DNA of 34,630 nt from Erythrobacteraceae bacterium (GTDB lineage Bacteria; Pseudomonadota; Alphaproteobacteria; Sphingomonadales; Sphingomonadaceae), in NCBI GenBank assembly GCA_027489095.1, contig JAIYAL010000204.1:1-34630 (forward strand), read 5' to 3'. The notes beneath the pieces are model-generated. The model searched no databases. It was not told where the DNA came from and saw nothing but the letters and a program-made list of their open reading frames with translations. The translations under genes were made by a program, and so were the position numbers. Positions 8,328-17,902 of the stretch are shown piece by piece (within the stretch, counting starts at the first letter, position 1; each line of letters opens with the position of its first letter).

Positions 8328-11300
8328 ATGGCCGACTTTGCCGCAGCTCCGCCGATCGACCGCACCGATCTGCGCCGCGCCTACGCCCAGGATGAGGAAG
8401 CCTGCATCGCCGAGCGGCTGGCTCAGGCCGCGCCCGCCGCACGGGTGCACGAACGCGCGGCGCGGCTCGCGATCGACCTGATCGAAGGCGCGCGCGGCAA
8501 GAAGGCCAGCGGGATTGACGCGTTCCTGCAGCAATACGGCCTCGACACCGAAGAAGGCATCGCGCTGATGTGCCTTGCCGAAGCGCTGCTGCGCGTGCCC
8601 GACGCCGCCACCGCCGATGCACTCATCAAGGACAAGATCGGGCAGATCGACTGGGGCGAGCATCTGGGGACAAGTTCCTCGACCTTCGTCAACGCGGCGA
8701 CCTTTTCGCTGATGCTGACCGGCGAAGTGCTCGATCCGCCTGACGCGCGTCAAAAGGGCCTGGGCTCTGCCTTCAAGCGGGCGATGAACCGGTTGGGTGA
8801 GCCGGTGATCCGCACGGCAACAGGCCAGGCGATGAAGATCCTCGGCGGCCAGTTCGTGTTCGGCCGCACCATCGAAGAGGCGTTGAAGCGCGCTGCGCCC
8901 GAACGCGCGCGGGGGATCACCCACTCCTTCGACATGCTGGGCGAGGCGGCGATGACCTTTGCCGATGCCGAGAAATACCGCCTCAGCTACGAAGCCGCGC
9001 TCGAACGGCTGGCGCGCGAATCCGGATCGGGGGTCGCGGGATCTCCGGGGATCTCGGTCAAGCTTTCGGCGCTGCATCCCAAATACAATGTCTTCCACGC
9101 GGATGAGGCCAAGGCCGCGATGATCCCGGTGATCCGCGACCTCGCGGTGAAAGCGCGCGATGCCGACATCCACTTCACCATCGATGCCGAAGAAGCCGAG
9201 CGCCTCGAACTCAGCCTCGACATCATCGAGACGCTGGTGGCCGATGACGACCTGTTTCGCCGCCCCGACGGCAGCCGCTGGGAGGGCTTCGGCTTCGCCA
9301 TTCAGGCCTACCAGAAGCGCGGTGTCGCGGTGTGCGACTGGGCGGGCAAGGTCGCGCGGCGGCATGGGCGCAAGCTGTTCGTGCGGTTGGTGAAGGGCGC
9401 GTACTGGGACAGCGAGGTGAAGCTGGCACAGGTCGGCGGCTACACCGACTACCCGGTCTTCACCCGCAAGGTCGCAACCGACGTGAGCTACCTCGCCTGC
9501 GCGGCGCGATTGTTCGAGCACAGCGATGTGATCCGCCCGGCTTTCGCCACGCACAACGCCTACACCATCGCGGCGATCAAGCATCTGGCCTCAAGTAGCG
9601 AAGCGGTAGGTGAAAAATTTGAATTTCAAAGACTCCACGGCATGGGCGATGAGGTCTACGACGCGCTCCACGCGCTTGAGGGCAATCAGCGCACGCCGGT
9701 GCGGATCTATGCGCCGGTCGGGGGGCACAAGGAGCTGCTCGCCTATCTGGTGCGCCGCTTGCTGGAGAACGGGGCCAACACCAGCTTCGTCAACCGCATG
9801 GGCGATGCGGGTATCCCGGCCGAAGAACTGGTCGGCGATCCGGTGGCGGAACTTGCCGCGCTCAGCCCCCGGCGCAATCCGGCGATCCCGCTTCCCGCTG
9901 ATATCTTCGGAGCCCGCACAAACAGCGCCGGGATCAATCTTGCCGATCCGCTGGTGCGGGGGCCGTTGCTCGATCGGCTCAAGGCGCTGGATGGCGTCCA
10001 GTGGTCAGCCGAGCCGACCTTCCCATCCGCGAGCGCGGTTGCGGCGGTGAACGTCACATCCCCGCATGATCCTGATGCAATCGTTGGCACCTGCCGCGAT
10101 GCCACGCCGGAGGAAGTCGACGCCGCCTTCACCCGCGCCGCCGCGATCCAGCCCGGCTGGGACGCACTGGGCGGCGAGGCGCGCGCGCTGCTTCTCGAAA
10201 ACGCTGCCGACCTGTTCGAGGCACACAGCGCCGAGTTCCTCAGCCTGTGCCAGCGTGAGGCGGGCAAGACGCTGCTCGATTCCGTGCTGGAGCTGCGCGA
10301 GGCGGTGGACTTCCTGCGCTACTACGCCGCCGAGGCGCGCCGCCAGTTTGCCATGCCCACCTTCCTCCCCGGCCCGACCGGCGAGGAGAACAGTCTGATG
10401 CTCCACGGTCGCGGCGTCTTCGCCACGATCTCGCCGTGGAACTTCCCGCTGGCGATCTTCATCGGCATGGCGAGCGCCGCGCTGGCGGCAGGCAACAGTG
10501 TGATCGCCAAGCCCGCCGAACAGACCCCGCTGGTGGCCGCGCTCGCGGTCAAGCTGTGCCACGAGGCGGGCATCCCGCCCGAGGCGCTGCAACTGCTCCC
10601 CGGTGCGGGCGCAGTCGGGCAGATGATCACTGCCGACCCACGCCTCGCGGGCGTCGCCTTCACCGGATCGACCGAGACCGCCCGCGCCATCAACCGCGCG
10701 CTCGCCATGCGTGACGGCCCCATCGCCACCCTGATCGCCGAGACCGGCGGGCAGAATGCGATGATCGTCGATAGCTCGGCGTTGCCCGAACAGGTGGTGC
10801 GCGACGTGCTGGCAAGCAGCTTCCAGAGCGCAGGCCAACGCTGCTCGGCGCTGCGGGTGCTCTACCTTCAGGAGGACATCGCCCAACCGGTGCTGGAGAT
10901 GATCCGCGGCGGCTTCGCGGCGCTTACCGTGGGCGATCCGGCGGACCTTGCCACCGACGTCGGCCCGGTGATCGACGCCGAGGCCAAGGCATCGCTCGAA
11001 GCTCATGTCGCCGATTGCATCGCGCGCGGTCTGAAGGTTGAGCGCCTGCCAGAGACCCCCGCCGAGGGGCACTTCGTCGCCCCCGCGATCATCGAAATCG
11101 GTTCCATAGCCGACCTTGCGAAGGAGAACTTCGGCCCCGTCCTCCACGTGGTGCGCTTCAAGGCGGGCGAGCTGGCGCAAGTCGTCGCGGACATCAACGC
11201 TTGCGGCTACGGCCTCACGCTGGGCCTCCACAGCCGCATCGCCGAGACCCGGCGGTTTGTGCAGGCCCACGCCAAGGTCGGCAATTTCTACGTCAACCGC

Positions 11301-11471
11301 AACCAGATCGGCGCGGTGGTGGAGAGCCAGCCCTTCGGCGGCGAGGGCCTGTCGGGCACCGGGCCGAAAGCGGGCGGCCCCCACTACCTCGCGCGCTTCG
11401 CCACCGAGCGGGTGACAACCATCGACACCACGGCCGCCGGGGGCAACGCCAGCCTGCTGGCGGCGGGTTAG
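8328..11471 (+). CDS. putA: bifunctional proline dehydrogenase / L-glutamate gamma-semialdehyde dehydrogenase
   Basis: 1047 aa; PRODH segment (FEFQRLHGMG, RIYAPVG) and ALDH segment (ISPWNFPLAIFIG, FTGSTETAR, ETGGQNAMIVD, SAGQRCSALR). Confidence 0.97.
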   Translation: MADFAAAPPIDRTDLRRAYAQDEEACIAERLAQAAPAARVHERAARLAIDLIEGARGKKASGIDAFLQQYGLDTEEGIALMCLAEALLRVPDAATADALIKDKIGQIDWGEHLGTSSSTFVNAATFSLMLTGEVLDPPDARQKGLGSAFKRAMNRLGEPVIRTATGQAMKILGGQFVFGRTIEEALKRAAPERARGITHSFDMLGEAAMTFADAEKYRLSYEAALERLARESGSGVAGSPGISVKLSALHPKYNVFHADEAKAAMIPVIRDLAVKARDADIHFTIDAEEAERLELSLDIIETLVADDDLFRRPDGSRWEGFGFAIQAYQKRGVAVCDWAGKVARRHGRKLFVRLVKGAYWDSEVKLAQVGGYTDYPVFTRKVATDVSYLACAARLFEHSDVIRPAFATHNAYTIAAIKHLASSSEAVGEKFEFQRLHGMGDEVYDALHALEGNQRTPVRIYAPVGGHKELLAYLVRRLLENGANTSFVNRMGDAGIPAEELVGDPVAELAALSPRRNPAIPLPADIFGARTNSAGINLADPLVRGPLLDRLKALDGVQWSAEPTFPSASAVAAVNVTSPHDPDAIVGTCRDATPEEVDAAFTRAAAIQPGWDALGGEARALLLENAADLFEAHSAEFLSLCQREAGKTLLDSVLELREAVDFLRYYAAEARRQFAMPTFLPGPTGEENSLMLHGRGVFATISPWNFPLAIFIGMASAALAAGNSVIAKPAEQTPLVAALAVKLCHEAGIPPEALQLLPGAGAVGQMITADPRLAGVAFTGSTETARAINRALAMRDGPIATLIAETGGQNAMIVDSSALPEQVVRDVLASSFQSAGQRCSALRVLYLQEDIAQPVLEMIRGGFAALTVGDPADLATDVGPVIDAEAKASLEAHVADCIARGLKVERLPETPAEGHFVAPAIIEIGSIADLAKENFGPVLHVVRFKAGELAQVVADINACGYGLTLGLHSRIAETRRFVQAHAKVGNFYVNRNQIGAVVESQPFGGEGLSGTGPKAGGPHYLARFATERVTTIDTTAAGGNASLLAAG

Positions 11472-11481
11472 ACTTCGCAGG

Positions 11482-12210
11482 ATGGCGCCCAGCTTCAAGG
11501 TCGCCAGCTACAACATCCACAAGGGTGTCGGCACCGACCGCAAGCGCGATCCGGCACGTATCCTGCGGGTGTTGCAGGAGATCGATGCCGATATCGTCTG
11601 CCTGCAGGAGGCTGACCTCAGGTTCGGCACCCGCGCCTCGGTGCTGCCGCGCTTCCTGATCGAGGGGCACAGCGATTACATCCCCGTCCCGCTCGACGTG
11701 CAGCACGATTCGATGGGCTGGCACGGCAACGCGATCCTCGCGCGCCGGGGCATCGCGGTGGAGCGCCACGACATCATCCACATCCCCTGCCTGGAGCCGC
11801 GCGGGGTTGTGACGGCGACCCTCGGCATCGCGGGCGCGAACGTGAGCGTCTTCGGCATGCACCTCGACCTGTCCGGCCTGTGGCGCGCAAGGCAGGCCCG
11901 CGCCATCGCCGCGCTCGCCGATACGGCGCGCGCCAATGGCCCGGTGGTGCTGCTGGGCGATCTCAACGAATGGCGCGCGAATTCGGCGTGTTTCCGCGAG
12001 TTCGGGAAGCATTTCGCGGTGCTCGACCCCGGCCCCAGCTTCCCCGCCCGCCGCCCGTTGGGGAGGCTTGACCGGATTATGCATTGCGGGGCGCTGGTGG
12101 CGAAGGGGTGCGGCGTGCACGGGAGCGCGCTGGCGACAACGGCGTCCGATCACCTGCCGGTGTGGGCGGAGTTCAGGGTGACTTCAATCCATCTCCCACC
12201 CCGGGCTTGA
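11482..12210 (+). CDS. endonuclease/exonuclease/phosphatase (EEP) family protein
   Basis: KVASYNIHKGVGTDRKRDPARIL...DIVCLQEADL...GDLNEWR...SDHLPVWAEF. Confidence 0.9.
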   Translation: MAPSFKVASYNIHKGVGTDRKRDPARILRVLQEIDADIVCLQEADLRFGTRASVLPRFLIEGHSDYIPVPLDVQHDSMGWHGNAILARRGIAVERHDIIHIPCLEPRGVVTATLGIAGANVSVFGMHLDLSGLWRARQARAIAALADTARANGPVVLLGDLNEWRANSACFREFGKHFAVLDPGPSFPARRPLGRLDRIMHCGALVAKGCGVHGSALATTASDHLPVWAEFRVTSIHLPPRA

Positions 12211-12285
12211 CCCGGGGCCCAGCTGCCTTTCTCACCCCGACCTCGCCGAAAAGAAGCGGGGTCCCGGGTCAGGCCCGGGACGGGG
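12199..12285. repeat. REP-like inverted doublet of CCCGGG-type palindromes
   Basis: CCCCGGGcttgaCCCGGGG (12199-12217) and GTCCCGGGtcaggCCCGGGAC (12261-12281, flanked by GGGG on both sides); the second is roughly the reverse complement of the first. Confidence 0.8.
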
Positions 12286-12346
12286 AAAGGGGGATATCGG
12301 TTAGCGTCCCCTTGCCCCCGGCCTGCGCATCGGGAATCCCTTTCCC

Positions 12347-12901
12347 ATGGCGATTCTCTCCGACAAATGGATCCGCGCGCAGGCGCAGCAGCACGGCATG
12401 ATCGAGCCTTTCGTCGAGGCCCAGCGGCGTGACGGGGTGATCTCCTATGGCCTTTCGTCCTACGGCTATGACGCGCGGGTCGCGCCCGAGTTCAAGATCT
12501 TCACCAACGTCAATTCCTCGGTGGTCGATCCCAAGGCGTTCGATCCGGGCAGCTTTGTCGACCGTGAGACCGATTGCTGCATCATCCCGCCCAACAGCTT
12601 CGCGCTGGCCCGCACGGTCGAGTACTTCCGCGTGCCCGAAGACGTGCTGGTGATCTGCCTCGGCAAATCGACCTATGCGCGCTGCGGCATCATCGTGAAC
12701 GTCACGCCGCTCGAGCCGGGCTGGGAAGGGCACGTGACGCTGGAGTTCTCGAACACCACGCCGCTCCCGGCGAAAATCTACGCCAACGAAGGCGCGTGCC
12801 AGTTCCTGTTCCTCAAGGGTAACGAGCGGTGCGAGACGAGCTACAAGGACCGCGCGGGCAAATACATGGGCCAGCGCGGGGTGACGCTTCCGAGGCTATA
12901 G
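12347..12901 (+). CDS. dcd: dCTP deaminase
   Basis: [22 protein letters not shown]...[25 protein letters not shown]...[23 protein letters not shown]. Confidence 0.97.
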   Translation: MAILSDKWIRAQAQQHGMIEPFVEAQRRDGVISYGLSSYGYDARVAPEFKIFTNVNSSVVDPKAFDPGSFVDRETDCCIIPPNSFALARTVEYFRVPEDVLVICLGKSTYARCGIIVNVTPLEPGWEGHVTLEFSNTTPLPAKIYANEGACQFLFLKGNERCETSYKDRAGKYMGQRGVTLPRL

Positions 12902-12948
12902 ACTTGCCCCTCTCCCTCGCGCATCACTCCGCGCAAAGGAGACCAAGC

Positions 12949-14124
12949 ATGAGCACCCGTGAATTCGACATCATCATTTATGGCGCCACCGGCTACACCG
13001 GGCGGCTGGTGGCGGAGTATCTCGCCCACCACTATGGCAGCCGCGCTGACGGGCCGAAGTGGGCGATGGCGGGCCGGAGCCTCGCCAAGCTTGAGGAAGT
13101 CCGCGACCTGATCGGCGCGCCTGCGAGCACGCCGCTGGTGGTCGCCAATGCGGATGATGCCGCTGACCTTGAAGCGATGTGCGCCCGCACCCGCGTGGTG
13201 CTCACCACCGTCGGCCCGTACCAGCTCTACGGCGATGGCCTTGTCGCGGCCTGCGTCAAGACCGGCACCGACTATGCCGACCTGTGCGGCGAGCCCGCGT
13301 GGATGGCCGAGAAGATCGCCGAGCATCAGGCCGCTGCCGAAGCCTCGGGCGCGCGCATCTGCTTCTCGTCGGGGTTCGATTCGATCCCCTTCGATCTCGG
13401 CGTGATGATGACCCAAAAGGCTTGCGTGGCAAAGTTCGGCAAGCCCGCGCCGCGCATCCGGGGCCGTGTCCGTGCGATGCAGGGCACCTTCTCGGGCGGC
13501 ACCGCGGCGAGCCTTGGCGCGACCATGAAGGCGGCGGCGAAGAGCGTGTCGATCATCAATGTGCTGCGCAATCCGTTTGCGCTCACCCCCGGGTTCGACG
13601 GGCCCGACCAGCCCTCGGGCATGATCCCGTCATACGAGGAGGACCTCGGCAAGTGGTCCGCGCCTTTCGTCATGGCACCGATCAACACCAAGAACGTGCA
13701 CCGCACCAACTTCCTGCTCGGCCACCCTTACGGTGCCGACTTCCAGTATGACGAAATGATGCTGACCAGCCCCGGCGAAGCGGGCAAGGCTGCGGCCAAT
13801 GCGGCGCTCGAATTCATGAAGAACCCGTTCGGCGCCAAGCCACCCAAGCCCGGCGAAGGCCCGACCAAGGAAGAGCGCGAGAACGGCTTCTACGATGTCG
13901 TCTTCGTCGCCGATATGGCCGACGGCCAGCGCCTGCAGTTCGGCGTCAAGGGCCGCTATGATCCGGGCTACGGATCGACCTGCCGGATGCTGTCCGAGAC
14001 CGGGATCGCGCTGCTCGCCTGTACCAAGCCGGGCGGGATCGGCACGCCGGGGAGCTTCCTCGGCGAGGATCTGGTCAAGCGGCTCGAAGAGCACGCCGAA
14101 CTCACCTTCGCCGCCGAGAGCTGA
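12949..14124 (+). CDS. saccharopine dehydrogenase NADP-binding family / trans-acting enoyl reductase-like protein
   Basis: MSTREFDIIIYGATGYTGRLVAEYLAHHY...WAMAGRSLAKLEEVRD...TVGPYQLYGDGLVAACVKTGTDYADLCGE. Confidence 0.9.
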   Translation: MSTREFDIIIYGATGYTGRLVAEYLAHHYGSRADGPKWAMAGRSLAKLEEVRDLIGAPASTPLVVANADDAADLEAMCARTRVVLTTVGPYQLYGDGLVAACVKTGTDYADLCGEPAWMAEKIAEHQAAAEASGARICFSSGFDSIPFDLGVMMTQKACVAKFGKPAPRIRGRVRAMQGTFSGGTAASLGATMKAAAKSVSIINVLRNPFALTPGFDGPDQPSGMIPSYEEDLGKWSAPFVMAPINTKNVHRTNFLLGHPYGADFQYDEMMLTSPGEAGKAAANAALEFMKNPFGAKPPKPGEGPTKEERENGFYDVVFVADMADGQRLQFGVKGRYDPGYGSTCRMLSETGIALLACTKPGGIGTPGSFLGEDLVKRLEEHAELTFAAES

Positions 14125-14132
14125 CAAGCAAA

Positions 14133-14161
14133 AGGGGCAGCCGGTCATCCCGACTGCCCCT
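14133..14161. terminator. hairpin terminator between convergent genes
   Basis: AGGGGCAG-C-CGG-tcatc-CCG-A-CTGCCCCT; the minus strand continues TTTTGCTTG, favouring termination of the minus-strand TBDR transcript. Confidence 0.7.
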
Positions 14162-14196
14162 CTTGCGATCCTTCCTGAACGTGTTCCTGAGCGCGC

Positions 14197-16443
14197 TTAG
14201 AAGCTCAGGCGCACGCTAGCCCGGAAATTGCGGCCGATCAGCGGCACGAAGTCCTTGGTGAAGCTGGCGTGACGGCGGCCATTGACGTCGAGGATGTTGT
14301 CGGCCGCGATCTGCAGCGTGACGTTGCGATTGTCGGCAAGCGGGCGCCACGCGACCAGAGCATTGACCAGCGTGAAGCTGTCGGTCTCGGTTTCAAAGGC
14401 CGCGATCCGATCTTGCTTGGCAAGCCACTGCACTTCGCCGCGCACGTCGAAGGCATCGGTCTGCGCTTCCAGCGCGCCGAGCAGGCTCAGCGGCGGGATG
14501 CGCGGCACGGCGCTGCCATCAGCCAGTTCGGCTTGGACGTAGGACGCGTTGAGGTCGGTCAGCACGCGCAGGCCCTCGCGGTCGATCAGCGGATAGTTCA
14601 ATTCCGCTTCAAGCCCCCAGAAATCGGCGCCCTGCTGGAGGTATTCGAACACCGGCAGGTCATCTTCCTCAAGGCCCGTCTCCTCAAGGAAGATGTAATT
14701 GCCGAACCACTGGCGGTAGGCGGTGAGGTTGAAGGTGCCTGCGCCGATATTGCCCCGGGCATAGGCCTCGAGCCCCCATGCGGTTTCGGTTTCGAGATCG
14801 GGATCACCGACCTCGAAGGCCTGGGTGGCGATGTGCGGGCCGTTGGAGAACAGTTCCTCGGCGCTCGGTGCACGTTCGGCGCGCGAGCCGTTGATACCCA
14901 TGCGGATGCCGGGGACGCCCTCGTAGACCAAGCCAAGCGCGCCCGAGACAGTGTCGTAGTCATTCTCGATCCGGAGCGTCTGGGCCTTGACCTTGGTGAA
15001 CTCCGCGCGCGCGGCGGCCTCGATCTGGAACGGGCCTGCGCCGAACTCCTGCAAGGTGAAGATCGCGATCTGATCGGTGAGGTTGGGCGGGATATAGGCC
15101 TCGGCACCCACGGCGAAGAAGTCGCGGTGCTGGTATTGCAGCCCGGTCGAACCGCGCAGGCGCCCGTCGGTGTTCTGCACCAGCTCGGCGCGGGCTTCGA
15201 GGCTGGTCGAATCGAACACCGTGCCGACCTCGGCGCCCTCAAATTCGGTGTGGGTGTAGTCCGAATAGCCAGCGCGCAGCTTGAGCCGCTCGAACGCGCC
15301 CTCGCCGAGATAGACGTCGCCCTTGAAGTCGGCGCGGAACTGCTGGAGGCCGATGCGGACGATCTCCTCCTCCCCGCCATCGCCGGGCCCGGCGATCGGG
15401 GCGGCCGGGATCGGGCCAGCCGCAAGAGAGGCGATCGGGGCCACTGCAACGACGAGCCCGCCACCGTGATCGTGCTTGAGGCCGGGGCGCTTGATGACGC
15501 CGTAATTGGTGTCATACCAGCCGAGCGAGGCGCCGAAGGTGCTCTCACCAAGGATTACGCCAAGCCCGGCATTGACCGTCCAGCTTTCGACATCGCTGTT
15601 GGCGATGACACCGCGCTGGCCCGCCTTTTCGCGGTACTCGGCGGCCTCTTCAGGCTCGCCGTCCGCCTGCTTTTCGGCCGCTTCCTCAAGCAGTTCCTCA
15701 CGCAGTTCGGGAGAGAGCTGGAAACCGCCGATCTCGGCATTGCCGGTCTTGCGCCAGGAGCCATCGACATGGAAGACGAGGTTCGACCCGATCCCGACAT
15801 CAAGGCTGGCCGCGCCGGTGCGCAGGTTGGTTGCGCTGTCGACCCCGCCGAAGGCATCGAGGTGGAAGTCCTCATCCGGCATCCGGGTCGGGATGCGCTT
15901 GTCGATGACGTTGACCGCGCCGCCAATCGCCTGGCTGCCGTAGAGCAGCACCGCGGGCCCGCGCAGCACCTCGATCCGCTCGACCGTGATCGGCTCGATC
16001 GTGGTGGCGTGGTCGACCGAGGTGTTCGAGACGTCTGATGTGCCGATCCCGTCGACCAGCACGCGCACGCGTTCGCCCTGCTGGCCGCGCAGCACCGGGC
16101 GTGATGAGCCGGGGGCGAAACTGGTGGCCGAGACCCCGGGGATTTTGGTGAGCAGGTCGCCGATCTGGCCGGTCACGACATTGCGCTGGATATCCTTGAT
16201 CTCGACAACGCTGGTGCCAGCGAGGAGATCGAGCTCCTTGAGCCCGACCGCGCTGACGATAATGTTGCCAGTCGGCTGGTCGTCGCGGTTATGGAGGTCG
16301 TCCTCGGACTGCGGCTGGGCGGTGCCTGGGGCAGCCTGCTTTTGCTGCTGATCGTCGGCTTGCGCGGGCACCGCGCCGCAGGCGCCGATCACGGCGGCCA
16401 GAGCGAGACGCGAGGAGACAAGGCGGAAGGTGTTGAAGGTCAT
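14197..16443 (-). CDS. TonB-dependent receptor, ZnuD-like (putative zinc uptake)
   Basis: Probable start MTFNTFRLVSSRLALAAVIGACGAVPAQA; plug GVSATSFAPGSSRPVLRGQQGERVRVLVDGIGTSDVSNTSVDHATTIEPITVERIEVLRGPAVLLYGSQAIGGAVNVIDKRIPTRMP is ZnuD-like; C-terminal FRASVRLSF. Confidence 0.88.
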   Translation of the reverse strand: MTFNTFRLVSSRLALAAVIGACGAVPAQADDQQQKQAAPGTAQPQSEDDLHNRDDQPTGNIIVSAVGLKELDLLAGTSVVEIKDIQRNVVTGQIGDLLTKIPGVSATSFAPGSSRPVLRGQQGERVRVLVDGIGTSDVSNTSVDHATTIEPITVERIEVLRGPAVLLYGSQAIGGAVNVIDKRIPTRMPDEDFHLDAFGGVDSATNLRTGAASLDVGIGSNLVFHVDGSWRKTGNAEIGGFQLSPELREELLEEAAEKQADGEPEEAAEYREKAGQRGVIANSDVESWTVNAGLGVILGESTFGASLGWYDTNYGVIKRPGLKHDHGGGLVVAVAPIASLAAGPIPAAPIAGPGDGGEEEIVRIGLQQFRADFKGDVYLGEGAFERLKLRAGYSDYTHTEFEGAEVGTVFDSTSLEARAELVQNTDGRLRGSTGLQYQHRDFFAVGAEAYIPPNLTDQIAIFTLQEFGAGPFQIEAAARAEFTKVKAQTLRIENDYDTVSGALGLVYEGVPGIRMGINGSRAERAPSAEELFSNGPHIATQAFEVGDPDLETETAWGLEAYARGNIGAGTFNLTAYRQWFGNYIFLEETGLEEDDLPVFEYLQQGADFWGLEAELNYPLIDREGLRVLTDLNASYVQAELADGSAVPRIPPLSLLGALEAQTDAFDVRGEVQWLAKQDRIAAFETETDSFTLVNALVAWRPLADNRNVTLQIAADNILDVNGRRHASFTKDFVPLIGRNFRASVRLSF

Positions 16444-16464
16444 TGGAGTGAGGGCCCAGCTTGA

Positions 16465-16479
16465 ATGTAATAACGTATC
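16465..16479 (-). promoter_or_regulatory. candidate Zur-box-like motif upstream of the ZnuD-like TBDR
   Basis: Plus strand ATGTAATAACGTATC with core GTAATAAC, about 22 bp upstream of the probable start at 16443; resembles GTTATAAC-cored Zur operators but is an imperfect palindrome. Confidence 0.4.
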
Positions 16480-16659
16480 ATCCAACTAGTGCCGTGCCTG
16501 CCGATTGCAAGCGCAAAATCGCGTGGTCGCCGAGCGCGACTGACGAGTGGTTATGGAGGTGCGATGGGCGACAGGTCCAAGACAGCGCCCATGCGCGGAC
16601 GTCAGCCGCGCGAAACAACGCGAACCGCCCGACCGGACACAGCCAATCTGTAGGAAAAC

Positions 16660-16734
16660 TGGAGCGGGCGAAGGGATTCGAACCCTCGACCCCAACCTTG
16701 GCAAGGTTGTGCTCTACCCCTGAGCTACGCCCGC
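16660..16734 (-). tRNA. tRNA-Gly (anticodon GCC)
   Basis: Minus strand GCGGGCGTAGCTCAGGGGTAGAGCACAACCTTGCCAAGGTTGGGGTCGAGGGTTCGAATCCCTTCGCCCGCTCCA; cloverleaf and encoded CCA. Confidence 0.97.
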
Positions 16735-16966
16735 TCACTGACGCGTGCAGAGACCGGCAAAAGCGCGGTATCTGTCGGAGAGGCGGCGCGATTAGCAGCG
16801 CCTTTAAGACCCTGCAAGCGCAAATTTGTGGCTTTGGGGCTTGATCGGGCGGAGCAGAGCCGCCAGCACAAGCGGGCGCTTCACATATGCGCAGGCCATC
16901 CCACATTGGGGCCGGGCCGGCGCGAGAGGCGCAAGAGCCAAAGCAGGAGCAGATATCTTGGCCAGC

Positions 16967-17902
16967 ATGGGACTGAGCATCGACGAACAGAAGGCCGTGG
17001 ACCGCTTCCGCACAGCGGTGGTCGAACCTTCGCAGGGCAAGCTCGTGATCCTCGACTTCTGGGCCGAGTGGTGCGGGCCGTGCAAGGCGCTCACCCCGGT
17101 GCTTGAAAAGGTCGCGGCCGATTATGCCGACAAGGGCGTGGTGCTCGCCAAGCTCAATGTCGACGAGGAGCAATTCATCGCCGCGCAGTTTCAGGTGCGA
17201 TCGATCCCGACGGTCTATGCTATGTTCCAGGGCCAGCCCGTCGCCGATCTGACCAGCGCCCGCAGCGAATCGCAGCTGAAGGCGATCCTCGACCAGCTGC
17301 TCGCGCAGCTTCCGATCGAGGCCGGGGCGGCTGGCGGCCAGCCGGGCGCGCCGCAGGGCCCTTCGCCGGAGGAGCTCGCGCAATTCGTGAAGATTGGAGA
17401 AGAGGCGCTCGCCGCCTCCGATCCGCAGCGCGCTGCCAGCATCTTTGCGCAGATCACGGAATTCGCGCCCGAAAACGCCCCGGCTCATGCGGGCCTTGTG
17501 CGCGCACTGGTGCAGCTCGGCGAGATCGAGCAGGCAGCGCAGGTGATGGAAGTGATCGAAAGCGATCCGCGCCTTGCGACCGATCCCGCGATCGCCCCGG
17601 CGCGCAGCGCTCTGGAGCTGGCGGGCACCCGCGTCGATGACGGCGAGCTTGCCGCCTTGCGCGCCGCCGCCGAGGCCGCGCCAGCCGACATGGACGCCCA
17701 GTTCGCCTTTGCCGAGGCCGCCTTCGCCGCTGGCCAGCGCGATGCCGCCGCCGAAACGCTGCTCGCCATGATCGCCGCCGACCGCGAATGGAACGAGGGC
17801 GCCGCGCGGGCCAGGCTGCTCAAGATCTTTGAGGCGACCGGGCTTGAGGACGAATGGGTGGTCGGCGTCCGCCGCCGCCTGTCGCGCGTATTGTTCGGAT
17901 GA
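16967..17902 (+). CDS. thioredoxin-TPR protein, CnoX/YbbN-like co-chaperone
   Basis: Thioredoxin domain LVILDFWAEWCGPCKALTPVLEKVA followed by a TPR-like alanine-rich helical region. Confidence 0.88.
   Translation: MGLSIDEQKAVDRFRTAVVEPSQGKLVILDFWAEWCGPCKALTPVLEKVAADYADKGVVLAKLNVDEEQFIAAQFQVRSIPTVYAMFQGQPVADLTSARSESQLKAILDQLLAQLPIEAGAAGGQPGAPQGPSPEELAQFVKIGEEALAASDPQRAASIFAQITEFAPENAPAHAGLVRALVQLGEIEQAAQVMEVIESDPRLATDPAIAPARSALELAGTRVDDGELAALRAAAEAAPADMDAQFAFAEAAFAAGQRDAAAETLLAMIAADREWNEGAARARLLKIFEATGLEDEWVVGVRRRLSRVLFG

Noticed and set aside
8196-9584. 462-aa minus-strand ORF
   Set aside because: Antisense to the PRODH half of putA.
10005-11498. 497-aa minus-strand ORF
   Set aside because: Antisense to the ALDH half of putA, which has clear catalytic motifs.
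14269-16038. 589-aa plus-strand ORF
   Set aside because: Antisense shadow of the ZnuD-like TBDR; no recognisable domain.
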